This document shows positions 10,414-17,806 of a DNA stretch of 33,450 bases, one piece after another. Positions within the stretch are counted from its first letter, which is position 1. The number at the start of each line of letters is the position of its first letter. A model generated the notes under the pieces. It searched no databases. It was not told the DNA's origin and saw only the letters and a list, made by a program, of their open reading frames with translations. Source of the DNA: Caulobacter sp. GTDB lineage: Bacteria; Pseudomonadota; Alphaproteobacteria; Caulobacterales; Caulobacteraceae. Location of the stretch: assembly GCA_028291265.1 (NCBI GenBank), contig JAQGIK010000045.1, positions 1 to 33,450 of the forward strand, given 5' to 3'. The position numbers and the translations under genes were made by a program.

Positions 10414-10690
10414 GCCGAAGATCACCCTGACAGAGCTGCGCAAGGACCTGTTCCGGCTGGCCGACAAGGCGCTGGAGACGGGCGAGCCGGTGGTCATCGA
10501 GCGCAACGGCCGGACCATGGTGCTGATGGAGGCCGGCAAGCCGTTCGAGCACGCGCCTACGCAGACCTATGCGGAACGGGTGGAGGCTTTTTTCGCCAAG
10601 CCCTCGCCCTTCCCGCCCTTCGATATTGATCCCGACGATCACAGTCATTGGACATGGTCGCCAGACGATGCGCTGGATCCTCCCCGTTGA
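10412..10690 (+). CDS. Phd/YefM-type antitoxin
   Basis: A 92-aa protein. The N-terminal ~50 residues are Phd/YefM-like: ITLTELRKDLFRLADKALETGEPVVIERNGRTMVLM, the dimeric DNA-binding fold of type II antitoxins. The C-terminal part, rich in Pro, Phe and Asp (SPFPPFDIDPDDHSHWTW), is expected to be disordered and to wrap around the toxin. The frame is open earlier, but the ATG at 10412 matches the family start and lies inside the second operator palindrome, with no Shine-Dalgarno. The stop overlaps the TTG start of the toxin (TTGA), so the pair is translationally coupled. Confidence 0.85.
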   Translation: MPKITLTELRKDLFRLADKALETGEPVVIERNGRTMVLMEAGKPFEHAPTQTYAERVEAFFAKPSPFPPFDIDPDDHSHWTWSPDDALDPPR

Positions 10691-11061
10691 TCCAACTCGA
10701 CACGCATGTCGCGGTTTGGATCGCGACGGGCCAGCGCGAGCGGTTGTCCAAATCGGCTTTCGAAGCCATCAAACGAGGACCACCAATATTATCGCCCATC
10801 GTATTACTGGAACTTCAGATCCTCCAGGAAATCGGACGCATAGCAGAATCCCCGGAGGCCATACTGGACTTCCTTCGGAGAGAACTACTGATCGTCGTCG
10901 GCGACACGAGCTTCGAAAAGATTGTTGATGCCGCGAAGCCGCTCACCTGGACGCGTGACCCCTTCGATCGATTGATTGCGGCCTCGGCAATCGCCGAAGG
11001 AGCCGCGCTCGTCACCGCAGACCGAGTGATCCGCCGGCACCTGCCCGACTCCATCTGGTAG
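10687..11061 (+). CDS. PIN-domain (VapC-like) toxin ribonuclease
   Basis: A 124-aa protein if started at the TTG that overlaps the antitoxin stop. It has the acidic metal-binding set of PIN nucleases: Asp5 (IQLDTHVAVW), Glu42 (LLELQIL), Asp91/Asp94 (TRDPFDRLIAASA) and Asp112 (VTADRVI). VapC-type toxins cut specific RNAs, often tRNA, and are neutralised by the neighbouring antitoxin. In-frame ATG codons at 10648 and 10654 exist, but PIN toxins normally begin just before the first Asp, which favours the TTG. Part of the gene reads less GC-rich than its surroundings (for example 10780-10870), suggesting acquisition by transfer. A Phd-type antitoxin with a PIN toxin is a known combination. Confidence 0.85.
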   Translation: MIQLDTHVAVWIATGQRERLSKSAFEAIKRGPPILSPIVLLELQILQEIGRIAESPEAILDFLRRELLIVVGDTSFEKIVDAAKPLTWTRDPFDRLIAASAIAEGAALVTADRVIRRHLPDSIW

Positions 11062-11105
11062 CCGCAGACGATGTGTCCGACTTCCCCACCCGGCTGCGCG
11101 TGACA

Positions 11106-11149
11106 CCCTCCCCAAAAAGGGGAGGGAGACGCGCGGCGCCGGCGTTTTT
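11106..11149. terminator. Hairpins between the convergent toxin and ssb genes
   Basis: CCCTCCCC and GGGGAGGG (11106-11126) form an 8-bp stem with an A5 loop on the plus strand. A smaller CGCC/GGCG stem next to TTTTT (11138-11149) follows. Together they fill the gap between the toxin stop and the ssb stop. Only the second has a T-run in the plus direction, so its role as toxin terminator is tentative. Confidence 0.45.
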
Positions 11150-11154
11150 CGTTT

Positions 11155-11673
11155 CTAGAACGGGATTTCGTCGTCGAGGTCGGCGCTGAAGTCTTCGCGC
11201 GGGCCGGAGGGCTGGTTGCGCTGGCCGCCGCCGAAGCCGCCGCCGCTGCTGGAGCCGCCGCCGCCGCCGCCGGAATAGTTGCTGTCGCCATAGTCGCGGT
11301 CGCCGCCCGCCCCGCCGCCGTCACGGCCGCCGAGCATGGTCAGTTCACCGCGGAACTTCTGCAGCACGATCTCGGTCGAATACTTCTCGGCGCCCTGGGC
11401 GTCGGTCCATTTGCGGGTCTGCAGGGAGCCTTCGACGTAAACGCTGGAGCCCTTCTTGAGGTACTGCTCGGCCACCTTGGTGATGTTGTCGTTGAAGATG
11501 ACGACGCGGTGCCACTCGGTCTTTTCCTTCTTCTCGCCGCTCTGGCGATCGCGCCAGGATTCCGAGGTGGCGATGGTCAGATTGCAGACCTTGTCACCGG
11601 AATTGAGGGTGCGGATTTCCGGGTCCTTGCCCAGATTGCCGATCAGAATGACCTTGTTGACGCTGCCCGCCAT
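11155..11673 (-). CDS. ssb: Single-stranded DNA-binding protein
   Basis: A 172-aa SSB. Residues 1-~110 are the OB fold ([54 protein letters not shown]). A Gly-rich linker with Ser, Asp and Tyr follows, and the protein ends in the acidic tail DLDDEIPF that recruits replication and repair partners. It coats single-stranded DNA in replication, recombination and repair. The ATG follows GGAGAAA. A LexA-type box lies 87 bp upstream of the start, so SOS induction is likely. The gene is monocistronic here, with a convergent toxin downstream. Confidence 0.97.
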   Translation of the reverse strand: MAGSVNKVILIGNLGKDPEIRTLNSGDKVCNLTIATSESWRDRQSGEKKEKTEWHRVVIFNDNITKVAEQYLKKGSSVYVEGSLQTRKWTDAQGAEKYSTEIVLQKFRGELTMLGGRDGGGAGGDRDYGDSNYSGGGGGGSSSGGGFGGGQRNQPSGPREDFSADLDDEIPF

Positions 11674-11751
11674 GGGGGTTTCTCCATTCGCCCGGCGACC
11701 ATACGCGCCGGAATCTGGGCGGGACCCTAGACCGCGTTAACGATTGGGGCA

Positions 11752-11774
11752 AGAACAAAGTTCTCTGTTTGTTC
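11752..11774 (-). promoter_or_regulatory. LexA (SOS) box upstream of ssb
   Basis: GTTC-TCTGTTT-GTTC at 11760-11774 matches the alphaproteobacterial LexA direct-repeat consensus GTTC-N7-GTTC exactly. It overlaps a second symmetry, AGAAC-AAA-GTTCT (11752-11764). It sits 87 bp ahead of the ssb ATG, within the only promoter-sized gap for that gene. Confidence 0.75.
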
Positions 11775-11829
11775 TGATTTGGCCGGGGTTGTCCACAGCA
11801 GACTTCAACCTGCCGTTCGCTGAACGAAT

Positions 11830-12210
11830 TTAGTTGCTGGGCATGGCTCCCGGTTGGGCGAGGCGCCCGTCGCCGGTGCGTTCGAGCAGCAGGAACTGGC
11901 CGCCGTTCCACTTGGCGCGGCGGAAGATGCCGCGCGGATTGACGATCAGGAAGCTGCCCTGGTAGGCGCCGATCAGCTCGCGGTTGGCGCCGCCCATACG
12001 CAGGAAACGCACCCGCATGCCCTCGAGCTCGGCGGCGCAGTACTCGATCTGCGGCACATTGGTCTTGACGACGTTGTACTTGAACGTCTTGCCGTCCTTG
12101 GTCACCGCATGGAAGCAGACGCCCTTGTCGTAGGGGGCTTCCGGCTCCTTGTCGCAGGCCGACAGACCAAGCGTGGCGACAACGAGGGCGGCGAGGACAG
12201 GCTTCAGCAT
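11830..12210 (-). CDS. Small predicted lipoprotein, function unknown
   Basis: A 126-aa protein. The N-terminus MLKPVLAALVVATLGLSACDKEP is a lipoprotein signal with lipobox LSAC, so the mature protein would be lipidated at Cys19. The mature part has two further Cys (VCFHAV and EYCAAEL) that may pair, and alternating beta-like segments (KTFKYNVVKTNVPQIEYC, QGSFLIVNPRGIFRR). I do not recognise a named family. An AAGG sequence lies ahead of the ATG. The next gene on this strand, at 12242, also encodes a Cys-containing envelope-anchored protein, and the two may be co-expressed; the gap is 31 bp. Confidence 0.65.
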   Translation of the reverse strand: MLKPVLAALVVATLGLSACDKEPEAPYDKGVCFHAVTKDGKTFKYNVVKTNVPQIEYCAAELEGMRVRFLRMGGANRELIGAYQGSFLIVNPRGIFRRAKWNGGQFLLLERTGDGRLAQPGAMPSN

Positions 12211-12241
12211 AATTACAACCTTAAACTCGGGGGTCGGGCCG

Positions 12242-12925
12242 TCAACCCGCCGGCTCGATGGTGCAGCTGCGATCCTGGCGGGCCAGGGTGCGGAAGCGCT
12301 GGTTGTCGTCGCTGATCTCGACCTTGCCGGGCACCAGACGCAGGGTCTGCTGGCCCCAGCGGCCGTAGGTGGCGCGGCCGGAGCGTTCGCACTTGCCGGC
12401 GTAGAGGCGCTGGACGCAGGCGTTGAGGCTCATGCCCTCCAGCCTGGTCCAGGTCGCGTCGGCGTAGCGCCAGCAGGCGTTGCCGTCGGCGACCGGGGTC
12501 GGCACGGGGGCCGGGGCCGGGCCGGCGGTGGGTGGCGGCGCCTGGGCGATGACGGGCGGGGTCAGGTCGGTGGGTGGCAGGGGGGCGACGATGGCGCCGG
12601 TGGCGCCGGTGGCGGCCAGAGCGCCGGTCTCGTCGACGCCGACATCGAGGGCGCCGGTGGCGACGCCGTTGCGCTTGGCGCATTCGGCCAGGGTGATCTC
12701 GCCGACGAACTGGCCCTCGACGAAACAGCGAATCGGGCGGGTGGCGTCGAGCTTGGTGTCGTCGTCGCGGCCGTTCTCAACCACCAGGCCGCCCTGGCTG
12801 GCAGGCGGCGGTTTGTCGGGGCCTTTGGCGCCGCTGGCGATGCCCAGGGCGATCAGGGCGCCCAGCACAACGGCGAGCAGGGCCCCGAGGCCCAGAACGA
12901 CGCGGCGATCCTTGAGAAAGTCCAT
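12242..12925 (-). CDS. Membrane-anchored protein of unknown function with Pro/Ala-rich linker
   Basis: A 227-aa protein. Residues ~8-32 (VVLGLGALLAVVLGALIALGIASG) form one transmembrane anchor after a short charged start, so the remainder is probably periplasmic. Two Cys-containing blocks, RCFVEGQFVGEITLAECAKRNG and CWRYADATWTRLEGMSLNACVQRLYAGKC, are joined by a Pro/Ala-rich linker around residues 115-145. The repeated pattern of a Cys, an aromatic residue, then LxxCxxRx suggests two related small disulfide modules. No family is recognised. It is followed by the small lipoprotein gene. Confidence 0.6.
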   Translation of the reverse strand: MDFLKDRRVVLGLGALLAVVLGALIALGIASGAKGPDKPPPASQGGLVVENGRDDDTKLDATRPIRCFVEGQFVGEITLAECAKRNGVATGALDVGVDETGALAATGATGAIVAPLPPTDLTPPVIAQAPPPTAGPAPAPVPTPVADGNACWRYADATWTRLEGMSLNACVQRLYAGKCERSGRATYGRWGQQTLRLVPGKVEISDDNQRFRTLARQDRSCTIEPAG

Positions 12926-12984
12926 GCTCGAAGCGCTATCGCGTCATTGCGACGGTTTCAAGCTCAGGACCACTTTGAGGCGGG

Positions 12985-15741
12985 TTAGCCGCCGGAAAGC
13001 CGGTTCAGCGCCGCCGTGTAATTGGCGATCTGGCTGGTCAGGTAGGCCGGCACCGGGCCGCTGGCGGCGGCCTTGGTCACCGAGGCCGGCTTGGCGGCGG
13101 TTTCCAGGTCCTTGTAGGCGCTGCGGATCGAACTCATGGCCTTGGACAGCACCAGCTGGGCGTTGCGGATGGCGTCGTCGTCCTTGAGGTTGATGTCGTT
13201 GGCCAGCCCCAGGCCGTAGATGTTGCCGTTGCCGTCGGCGGCGACCGACTTGCCGTCCTTCATCACCGTGTTGCGGACGACGCCCTCGGTCAGGCCGAGC
13301 GCCTCGAGCATGTTCTTGCCGCCCTTGCCGGGCAGCACCTCGACGGTGTCGTTGGCGCTGGCCGGGACGATCTTGATACGGCGGAACTCGCCGTCGGCGA
13401 CGACGGTGACCTTGGCGCGGTAGCCCCCTGCCCGCTTGATCTTGGCGGCCAGGGTTTCGAGGGTGTCGTCGGCCGACAGGGTGATGGTGGCCAGGGCGCC
13501 GCCCTCGCGGGTGCGGATCTGGAACTGGTCGCCGGCCCGGGCCGAGGTGGCCGAGGTGATCTTCTGGCTGTCGGTGAAGGTCATGCCGCCCCGCGGCAGG
13601 CCGAAGGTGTCGAGGACCGAGGCGCCCGAGGCGTCCACGGCGATCGAGGTCGGGGTGACGTAGCCGTCCTTGCCGGTGATCCGTTGCGCCGAGTTGGCGA
13701 CGCCGCTGAACGGATCCAGCTCGACGATGTAGCCGTCCTTGCTGGCGATCGGGACCGAGCCGCCGGGCAGGTTGTCGCCGGCCACGCCGGTCAGCCAGAC
13801 CTTGCCATTGGCCACAGCCATGCCGGTCACCGTGTCGTCCTTGCTGCCGCCGTAGTAGGCGAGCGCGTCGGCGGCGGTGCTGGAAAGGTCCGTCGACAGG
13901 CGGGCCGCGAAGCCGTCCATGCCGCCGGCGTGGGCGCTGGCCGGTGTTCCGAGGGCCAGGGCGGCGTTACGACTCGAGCCGCCGATATAGAGCTGGCCGC
14001 CGTCGAGCTTGATGCCGGCCAGGGTCCCGCCTTCGAGATCGCCGAGGTCGCGCGTGGCGCCGGCGACGGGGACGCCGCCGGTGACGTCGAAGCTGCGCAG
14101 GACCGCGTGCTTGTCCTCCATGCCGGCGACGATGACCTGGCTGCCGTTGACCACCAGGCCTTCGACCGCTTCGTCGGCCGCCGTGCCGAACTGCTTGGTG
14201 AATTGGGTGACCGGGATACCCTTGGCGCTGGTGGTGATGGCCGTCAGGTAGCCGTCCCAGCCGCCCGCGGCGCCGCCGGCCCCGGGCATGTTGGATTTGG
14301 TCTTGCCGCCGACATAGACGGTGCCGTCGCCGCCGAAGGCGACGGCGGTGGCCTCGTCGGCCTGCAGGGCCCCGCGCCGCTGGGTCCAGACCTCGTCGCC
14401 CTTGGCGTCGTAGAGGGTGACGAAGCTGTCGCTCAGGGTCGAGGTGGGGCCGGAGTTGATCGGGCCGTTGGTCGTGCCCTCCATCTGGCCGGTGATCGAG
14501 CCGGCGATGGCCACCTTGCCGTCGGCCGACAGGGTCAGGGCATTGGCCTTGACCGTCCCGACCGCGCCGAGCGTGCGGGTGTAGAGCAGCTGGCCCTGGG
14601 AATCGTATTTCAGCAAGGCGATGTCGTTGGCGCCCTTGATGGCCTGGCCGTCGATGTCGCCGGTGACCTCGGCCAGCATGTAGACCGAGCCGTCGGCCCC
14701 GACCTGGCTGTCCTTCACGCCGGCGACGGTCTTGGCGAGGCCGTTGGAGAACACCCGCGAGCCGACGCCGCCGGGCGTCGTGGCGGCGGCCGTCTTGATC
14801 ATGCTGGAGGCATAGACGGCGTCGTCGGTGGTCTTGTCCTTGTCCGGGTCGGGGTTGCCGGCCGTGGTGGCGACGTAGACGGCCGGGGCGGCGGCCGGGG
14901 CGCTGAAGGACAGCGCCTCGGCGCTGTCGCCGGAGACCTTGAAGGCGAACTTGTCGCCGGTGGCCGGCAGGGTGACCTTGGTGGCGCCCGTCGTGACCAC
15001 TTTAGGTTCTCCGGGCGTGCGGGCGACCGAGAAGCGGGTGGTGATCCCGGCGGCGGAGAGCTTGGAATTGATGAAGCTGGCGACGCTGCTCATCGAGCGG
15101 GTGCCGGTCATCTCGCTGAGGTCGATGTTGATGTTCTGCGTGCCGCTCAGCTTCTTGACCGAGATGGTGAAGTTGGCCGCGCCGGCGAACTGGGCGACCG
15201 CTTCGGACGAGGTCCCCTCATGCACGGTGCCGGTGGTGTAGGCGTAGTTGGCGCGCGGCACCCCGACCTTGGTCTTGTCGCTGAGCATGGCCTCGCCGCG
15301 GGTCAGGCGGATCTCCTCCATCTTGACGCTGTCGGCGTAGGCCACGGTCTCGGCCAGGCCCTTGGTGAACAGCTTCTCGATCTTGGTCTTCTCGAGGTCG
15401 GTGACGCCGCGAACGTTCATCCGCTCGGCCAGGCCGGTCAGGGCGTTGAGGCCCTGGAACAGCGAGAACAGCTTCTTGTAGTCGCTGCTGGCCCCGGGCA
15501 GGTCGAGGACGGCGGCGTTCTCGTCGATGAACCGCCGGCCCATCATCACCGTCTCGACCAGGGCGTTGGCGCGCGGGGCGACGGAGTTGGTCGCCCAAGG
15601 GGCGGTGGGGGCGTACTTGACCTTGCCCGTGCCGGTAGAGCCCGTCGCCAGACTGGAGGTCTGGCCGGTTCGCGACTGGTAAAAACCCAGCAGAAGGGAC
15701 GAGTCGATGCTGGTCACGGTCGGTCTCTGACGTGCGGACAC
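12985..15741 (-). CDS. 918-aa flagellar-locus protein with beta-propeller-like (SBBP-type) core
   Basis: The ends look flagellar. The N-terminal ~170 residues are helical (FIDENAAVLDLPG, LFSLFQGLNALTGLAERM). The C-terminus has LVLSKAMSSIRSAYKDLE and YLTSQIANYTAALNRLSGG. Two internal blocks resemble the IN-motif domains of flagellin, FliD or FlgK: NINIDLSEMTGTRSMSSVASFINSKL, and TITLSADDTLETLAAKIKRAGG followed by MLEALGLTEG. Between them, roughly residues 345-700, lie repeated units such as YTRTLGAVG..KANALTLSADGKVAIAG, QFGTAADEAVEGLVVNGSQVIVAG and YYGGSKDDTVTGMAVANGKVWLTG, matching SBBP-type beta-propeller repeats. There is no signal peptide. The start is GTG at 15741; GTG at 15717 (MTSIDSS) is an equally good alternative. 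It lies downstream of flagellin 1 and the FlmH-like gene, suggesting a filament- or cap-associated role. Confidence 0.7.
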   Translation of the reverse strand: MSARQRPTVTSIDSSLLLGFYQSRTGQTSSLATGSTGTGKVKYAPTAPWATNSVAPRANALVETVMMGRRFIDENAAVLDLPGASSDYKKLFSLFQGLNALTGLAERMNVRGVTDLEKTKIEKLFTKGLAETVAYADSVKMEEIRLTRGEAMLSDKTKVGVPRANYAYTTGTVHEGTSSEAVAQFAGAANFTISVKKLSGTQNINIDLSEMTGTRSMSSVASFINSKLSAAGITTRFSVARTPGEPKVVTTGATKVTLPATGDKFAFKVSGDSAEALSFSAPAAAPAVYVATTAGNPDPDKDKTTDDAVYASSMIKTAAATTPGGVGSRVFSNGLAKTVAGVKDSQVGADGSVYMLAEVTGDIDGQAIKGANDIALLKYDSQGQLLYTRTLGAVGTVKANALTLSADGKVAIAGSITGQMEGTTNGPINSGPTSTLSDSFVTLYDAKGDEVWTQRRGALQADEATAVAFGGDGTVYVGGKTKSNMPGAGGAAGGWDGYLTAITTSAKGIPVTQFTKQFGTAADEAVEGLVVNGSQVIVAGMEDKHAVLRSFDVTGGVPVAGATRDLGDLEGGTLAGIKLDGGQLYIGGSSRNAALALGTPASAHAGGMDGFAARLSTDLSSTAADALAYYGGSKDDTVTGMAVANGKVWLTGVAGDNLPGGSVPIASKDGYIVELDPFSGVANSAQRITGKDGYVTPTSIAVDASGASVLDTFGLPRGGMTFTDSQKITSATSARAGDQFQIRTREGGALATITLSADDTLETLAAKIKRAGGYRAKVTVVADGEFRRIKIVPASANDTVEVLPGKGGKNMLEALGLTEGVVRNTVMKDGKSVAADGNGNIYGLGLANDINLKDDDAIRNAQLVLSKAMSSIRSAYKDLETAAKPASVTKAAASGPVPAYLTSQIANYTAALNRLSGG

Positions 15742-15798
15742 ACGTCTTCGCGGCCATTATCGCGCGGGCGGGGTTTACGGGGTGTTAGGACGCCGGTT

Positions 15799-16353
15799 TC
15801 AGGCTGCGATCATCCGGCCATCGACCAGCACCGCCCTGGCCTTTTCGCGGCGGGCCTGCCAGTCGGGGCTGAGGATGCCCAGCAGCACGACGTCGCGGCG
15901 CTGGCCGGCCTTGAGCACATGGCCGCGCAGGTAGCCTTCGCGGACGAAGCCGGTGGCGGTCATCATCTTCAGGGCGTTGTCGTTGTCGGCCATGACCTCG
16001 GCCCAGACCTTGTCGAGGCCCATCTCGCAGAAGGCCTTGTCGAGGCCCAGCACCTGGGCGGCGCGGCCGATGCCGCGGCCCCGGCTCTCGGCGTCGCCGA
16101 CGAACCAGTTCCAGGCGGCGCGCTGGTGGTGGCTGGCCAGGCCGGTCAGGGTCATGATGCCGGCCGGCTTGCCGTCGCGGGTGATCATCCAGCCGCGGCC
16201 GTCGTGGCCGGCCAGCAGATCGACGAACCAGCGCTGGTGGGCGCCGCGGTCGGGCACGGCGGCGTCGGACATCCAGCGGTCGACCGACGGCTCCTGGCGC
16301 CAGCGGTAGAGCTGTTCCTCGTCGCCGGGTTCCAAGTCGCGAAGGTCGATCAT
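15799..16353 (-). CDS. flmH: GNAT acetyltransferase, FlmH/PseH-like
   Basis: A 184-aa GNAT-fold protein. The acetyl-CoA loop is in ESRGRGIGRAAQVLGL, preceded by AAWNWFVGD and followed by the typical DKVWAEVMADNDNALKMMTATGFVREG. The N-terminal LYRWRQEPSVDRWMSD and position in a flagellin cluster resemble PseH/FlmH enzymes, which N-acetylate an amino-sugar nucleotide during pseudaminic-acid-type synthesis for flagellin glycosylation. The GNAT call is firm; the FlmH assignment rests on similarity and context. The gene begins 22 bp after flagellin 1 and is probably co-transcribed with it. Confidence 0.75.
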   Translation of the reverse strand: MIDLRDLEPGDEEQLYRWRQEPSVDRWMSDAAVPDRGAHQRWFVDLLAGHDGRGWMITRDGKPAGIMTLTGLASHHQRAAWNWFVGDAESRGRGIGRAAQVLGLDKAFCEMGLDKVWAEVMADNDNALKMMTATGFVREGYLRGHVLKAGQRRDVVLLGILSPDWQARREKARAVLVDGRMIAA

Positions 16354-16375
16354 GGGCTGAGTTTAGAGCCGAACG

Positions 16376-17209
16376 TCAGCCCTGGAACAGCTTGAGCACG
16401 ATCTGCGGCGCCTGGTTGGCGATCGACAGGGCCTGGGCGCCGAGCTGCTGCTGGACCTGGAGGGCCTGAAGCCTCGCCGATTCCTTGGCCAGGTCGGCGT
16501 CCACCAGGTTGCCGATGCCGCTGTTGAGCACGTCGGTCAGCTTGGAGATGAAGGTGTTGTGGGCTTCGATCTGCTTGGCTTGGGCGCCGATGTCGCCGAG
16601 CGCCTGGTTGACGTTGTCGATCGAGGCGTTGAGCTGCGTCAGGATGCCGGTCGCCAGGGTGGCGGTGGTGATCGAGGCGCCGGCCGCGACCGTCAGGATC
16701 GAGCCGCCAAGCGACAGGTTCTTCACCGACAGGGTGATGTAGGCGTTGGCGTCGGCGTTGGCGAGGAAACGGATGTTCGTCGTCAGCGAGCCGTTGAGCA
16801 GGTTGGCGCCATCGAAGTTGGCGTTGGTCAGCGACTGGGTGATCTGCTTCAGGGTGGCCTTGAAGTCGCTATCGAGCGCCTTGCGCGACTGGGCGTCGAT
16901 GGAGGGGTCCATCGCCGCCACGACCTTTTCCTTCAGGACGTTGAGCAGGTCGGAGACCGTCTCGCCGGCGGTCAGCGCCACGTCGGAGACCGAGGTCGCC
17001 CGGTCGAGGCTCATCTTGACCGCCGAGAGCGCGCCGATGTCGGCGCGCTGGGCCTGGGCGATGCCCCAGACCGAGGCGTTGTCCTTGGCCCCCTGGACCT
17101 TCAGGCCGGTGCTGATCCTGCCCTGGACGCTTTCCATGGCATCGTTGGACTTGTTGAGGTTCTGCAGGGCAATCAGGGCGGCCTGATTGGTGTGCACGCC
17201 GATGGTCAT
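16376..17209 (-). CDS. Flagellin (flagellin 1, divergent paralogue)
   Basis: A 277-aa filament subunit. It has only the conserved D0/D1 regions: the N-terminal TNQAALIALQNLNKSNDAM..VQGRISTGLKV, and the C-terminal [36 protein letters not shown]. The central domain is short, as in Caulobacter flagellins. It differs from flagellins 2 and 3 in the N-terminal third (QGAKDNASVWGIAQAQRADIGALSAVK), so it is the divergent member. It is secreted through the flagellar export apparatus without a cleaved signal. The ATG follows GGAGA. The upstream region has a degenerate sigma-54-like element (17272-17287), an ftr-like inverted repeat (17363-17383) and a leader hairpin (17225-17238). Confidence 0.95.
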   Translation of the reverse strand: MTIGVHTNQAALIALQNLNKSNDAMESVQGRISTGLKVQGAKDNASVWGIAQAQRADIGALSAVKMSLDRATSVSDVALTAGETVSDLLNVLKEKVVAAMDPSIDAQSRKALDSDFKATLKQITQSLTNANFDGANLLNGSLTTNIRFLANADANAYITLSVKNLSLGGSILTVAAGASITTATLATGILTQLNASIDNVNQALGDIGAQAKQIEAHNTFISKLTDVLNSGIGNLVDADLAKESARLQALQVQQQLGAQALSIANQAPQIVLKLFQG

Positions 17210-17224
17210 GGACCGTCTCCAGGA

Positions 17225-17238
17225 GCGCCGTCCGGCGC
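17225..17238 (-). promoter_or_regulatory. Leader hairpin of flagellin 1
   Basis: GCGCC-GTCC-GGCGC (plus strand) forms a 5-bp stem just upstream of the flagellin 1 ribosome site. A second GC-rich inverted repeat (GGCGGTCGCCGATTCGGCCGCC, with interruptions, around 17240-17262) adjoins it. The pair resembles the double stem-loops in the leaders of the other two flagellins. Confidence 0.4.
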
Positions 17239-17271
17239 GGGGCGGTCGCCGATTCGGCCGCCTGTTCCCGT

Positions 17272-17383
17272 TCAGGCTAGCGGGCCAACCGTTGGCGTAT
17301 GGTTAACGCCGCAGAAACCATGATCGCCGCCGTCGCGGTGCGACGTCGGTGAGAAAAGAGCGACCGGCCAGCAAGAAGCCGGT
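17272..17383 (-). promoter_or_regulatory. Degenerate sigma-54-like promoter and ftr-like repeat of flagellin 1
   Basis: On the minus strand, TGGCCCG (17287-17281) is a perfect -24 block. It is followed after four bases by CCTGA, a poor match to TTGCA in the -12 block. ACCGGC and GCCGGT (17363-17383, 9-bp spacer) form an inverted repeat centred about 87 bp further upstream, where flagellins 2 and 3 carry ftr-like palindromes. The spacer is 2 bp longer than in an ftr site. The layout is suggestive, but individual matches are weak. Confidence 0.35.
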
Positions 17384-17396
17384 GAGGGGTAAGCGG

Positions 17397-17681
17397 TCAG
17401 TCCCGCGTGTCGACCACCAGGCCCGGATTGTAGTCCTCGGAGCTCATCGCCCTGAGGACGCTTTCACGGGGCAGCTGCTGAACGATCTCGCCGGTGCGGC
17501 GGTCGAGGGTCTTGTAGACGAAGGCGCCGGTGGCCTCGTCTTCCTCGATCACCAGACGGAGGTCGGCGTTCTGACCCTTGGGGGTCGGGGCGGCCGGCTC
17601 GGCGACGGGTTGAACCGGTTGCGCGATCATCGACGCGACGGGTTCGGGGACAGCTCGGATGTTGGCTATGCTGTTGCTCAT
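17397..17681 (-). CDS. flaG: FlaG-like flagellar protein
   Basis: A 94-aa protein. The C-terminal half matches FlaG: LRLVIEEDEATGAFVYKTLDRRTGEIVQQLPRESVLRAM, with the family-typical strands joined by TGEIV.Q.P. The N-terminal half is a Pro/Ala/Val-rich low-complexity segment. FlaG proteins influence filament length in several bacteria, by an unclear mechanism. The ATG at 17681 is preceded by GGGAGA only two bases away, which is tight; an in-frame TTG at 17726 with AGGAG after it is less likely. It lies between flagellin 2 and flagellin 1 on the same strand. Confidence 0.8.
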   Translation of the reverse strand: MSNSIANIRAVPEPVASMIAQPVQPVAEPAAPTPKGQNADLRLVIEEDEATGAFVYKTLDRRTGEIVQQLPRESVLRAMSSEDYNPGLVVDTRD

Positions 17682-17767
17682 GTCTCCCACAGCGCCGGGG
17701 CTTGTCGCGCCGGCGTCTCCTGCCAAAAGCCCCCCGCCAGGCGGCGAAGGGATATGCGCGTGAAGAG

Positions 17768-17791
17768 GGGCGGACGCTGATGCGCCCGCCC
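17768..17791 (-). terminator. Hairpin after flagellin 2
   Basis: GGGCGGACGC-TGAT-GCGCCCGCCC forms a 10-bp stem, with one G-U pair in the minus-strand RNA, 16 bp after the flagellin 2 stop. No T-run follows, so it could equally be an mRNA 3'-end stabiliser separating flagellin 2 from flaG. Confidence 0.5.
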
Positions 17792-17806
17792 CCGATCACT
17801 GTGCCG

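Noticed and set aside
15742..15798. Sigma-28-like TAAA...GATAA pattern upstream of the 918-aa gene
   Set aside because: Only the outer boxes fit loosely, and Caulobacter relatives use sigma-54 rather than FliA for late flagellar genes.
13684..16395. 903-aa plus-strand frame across the 918-aa protein and FlmH-like genes
   Set aside because: It runs antisense through two supported genes and has the same Gly/Asp/Val/His-rich shadow composition.
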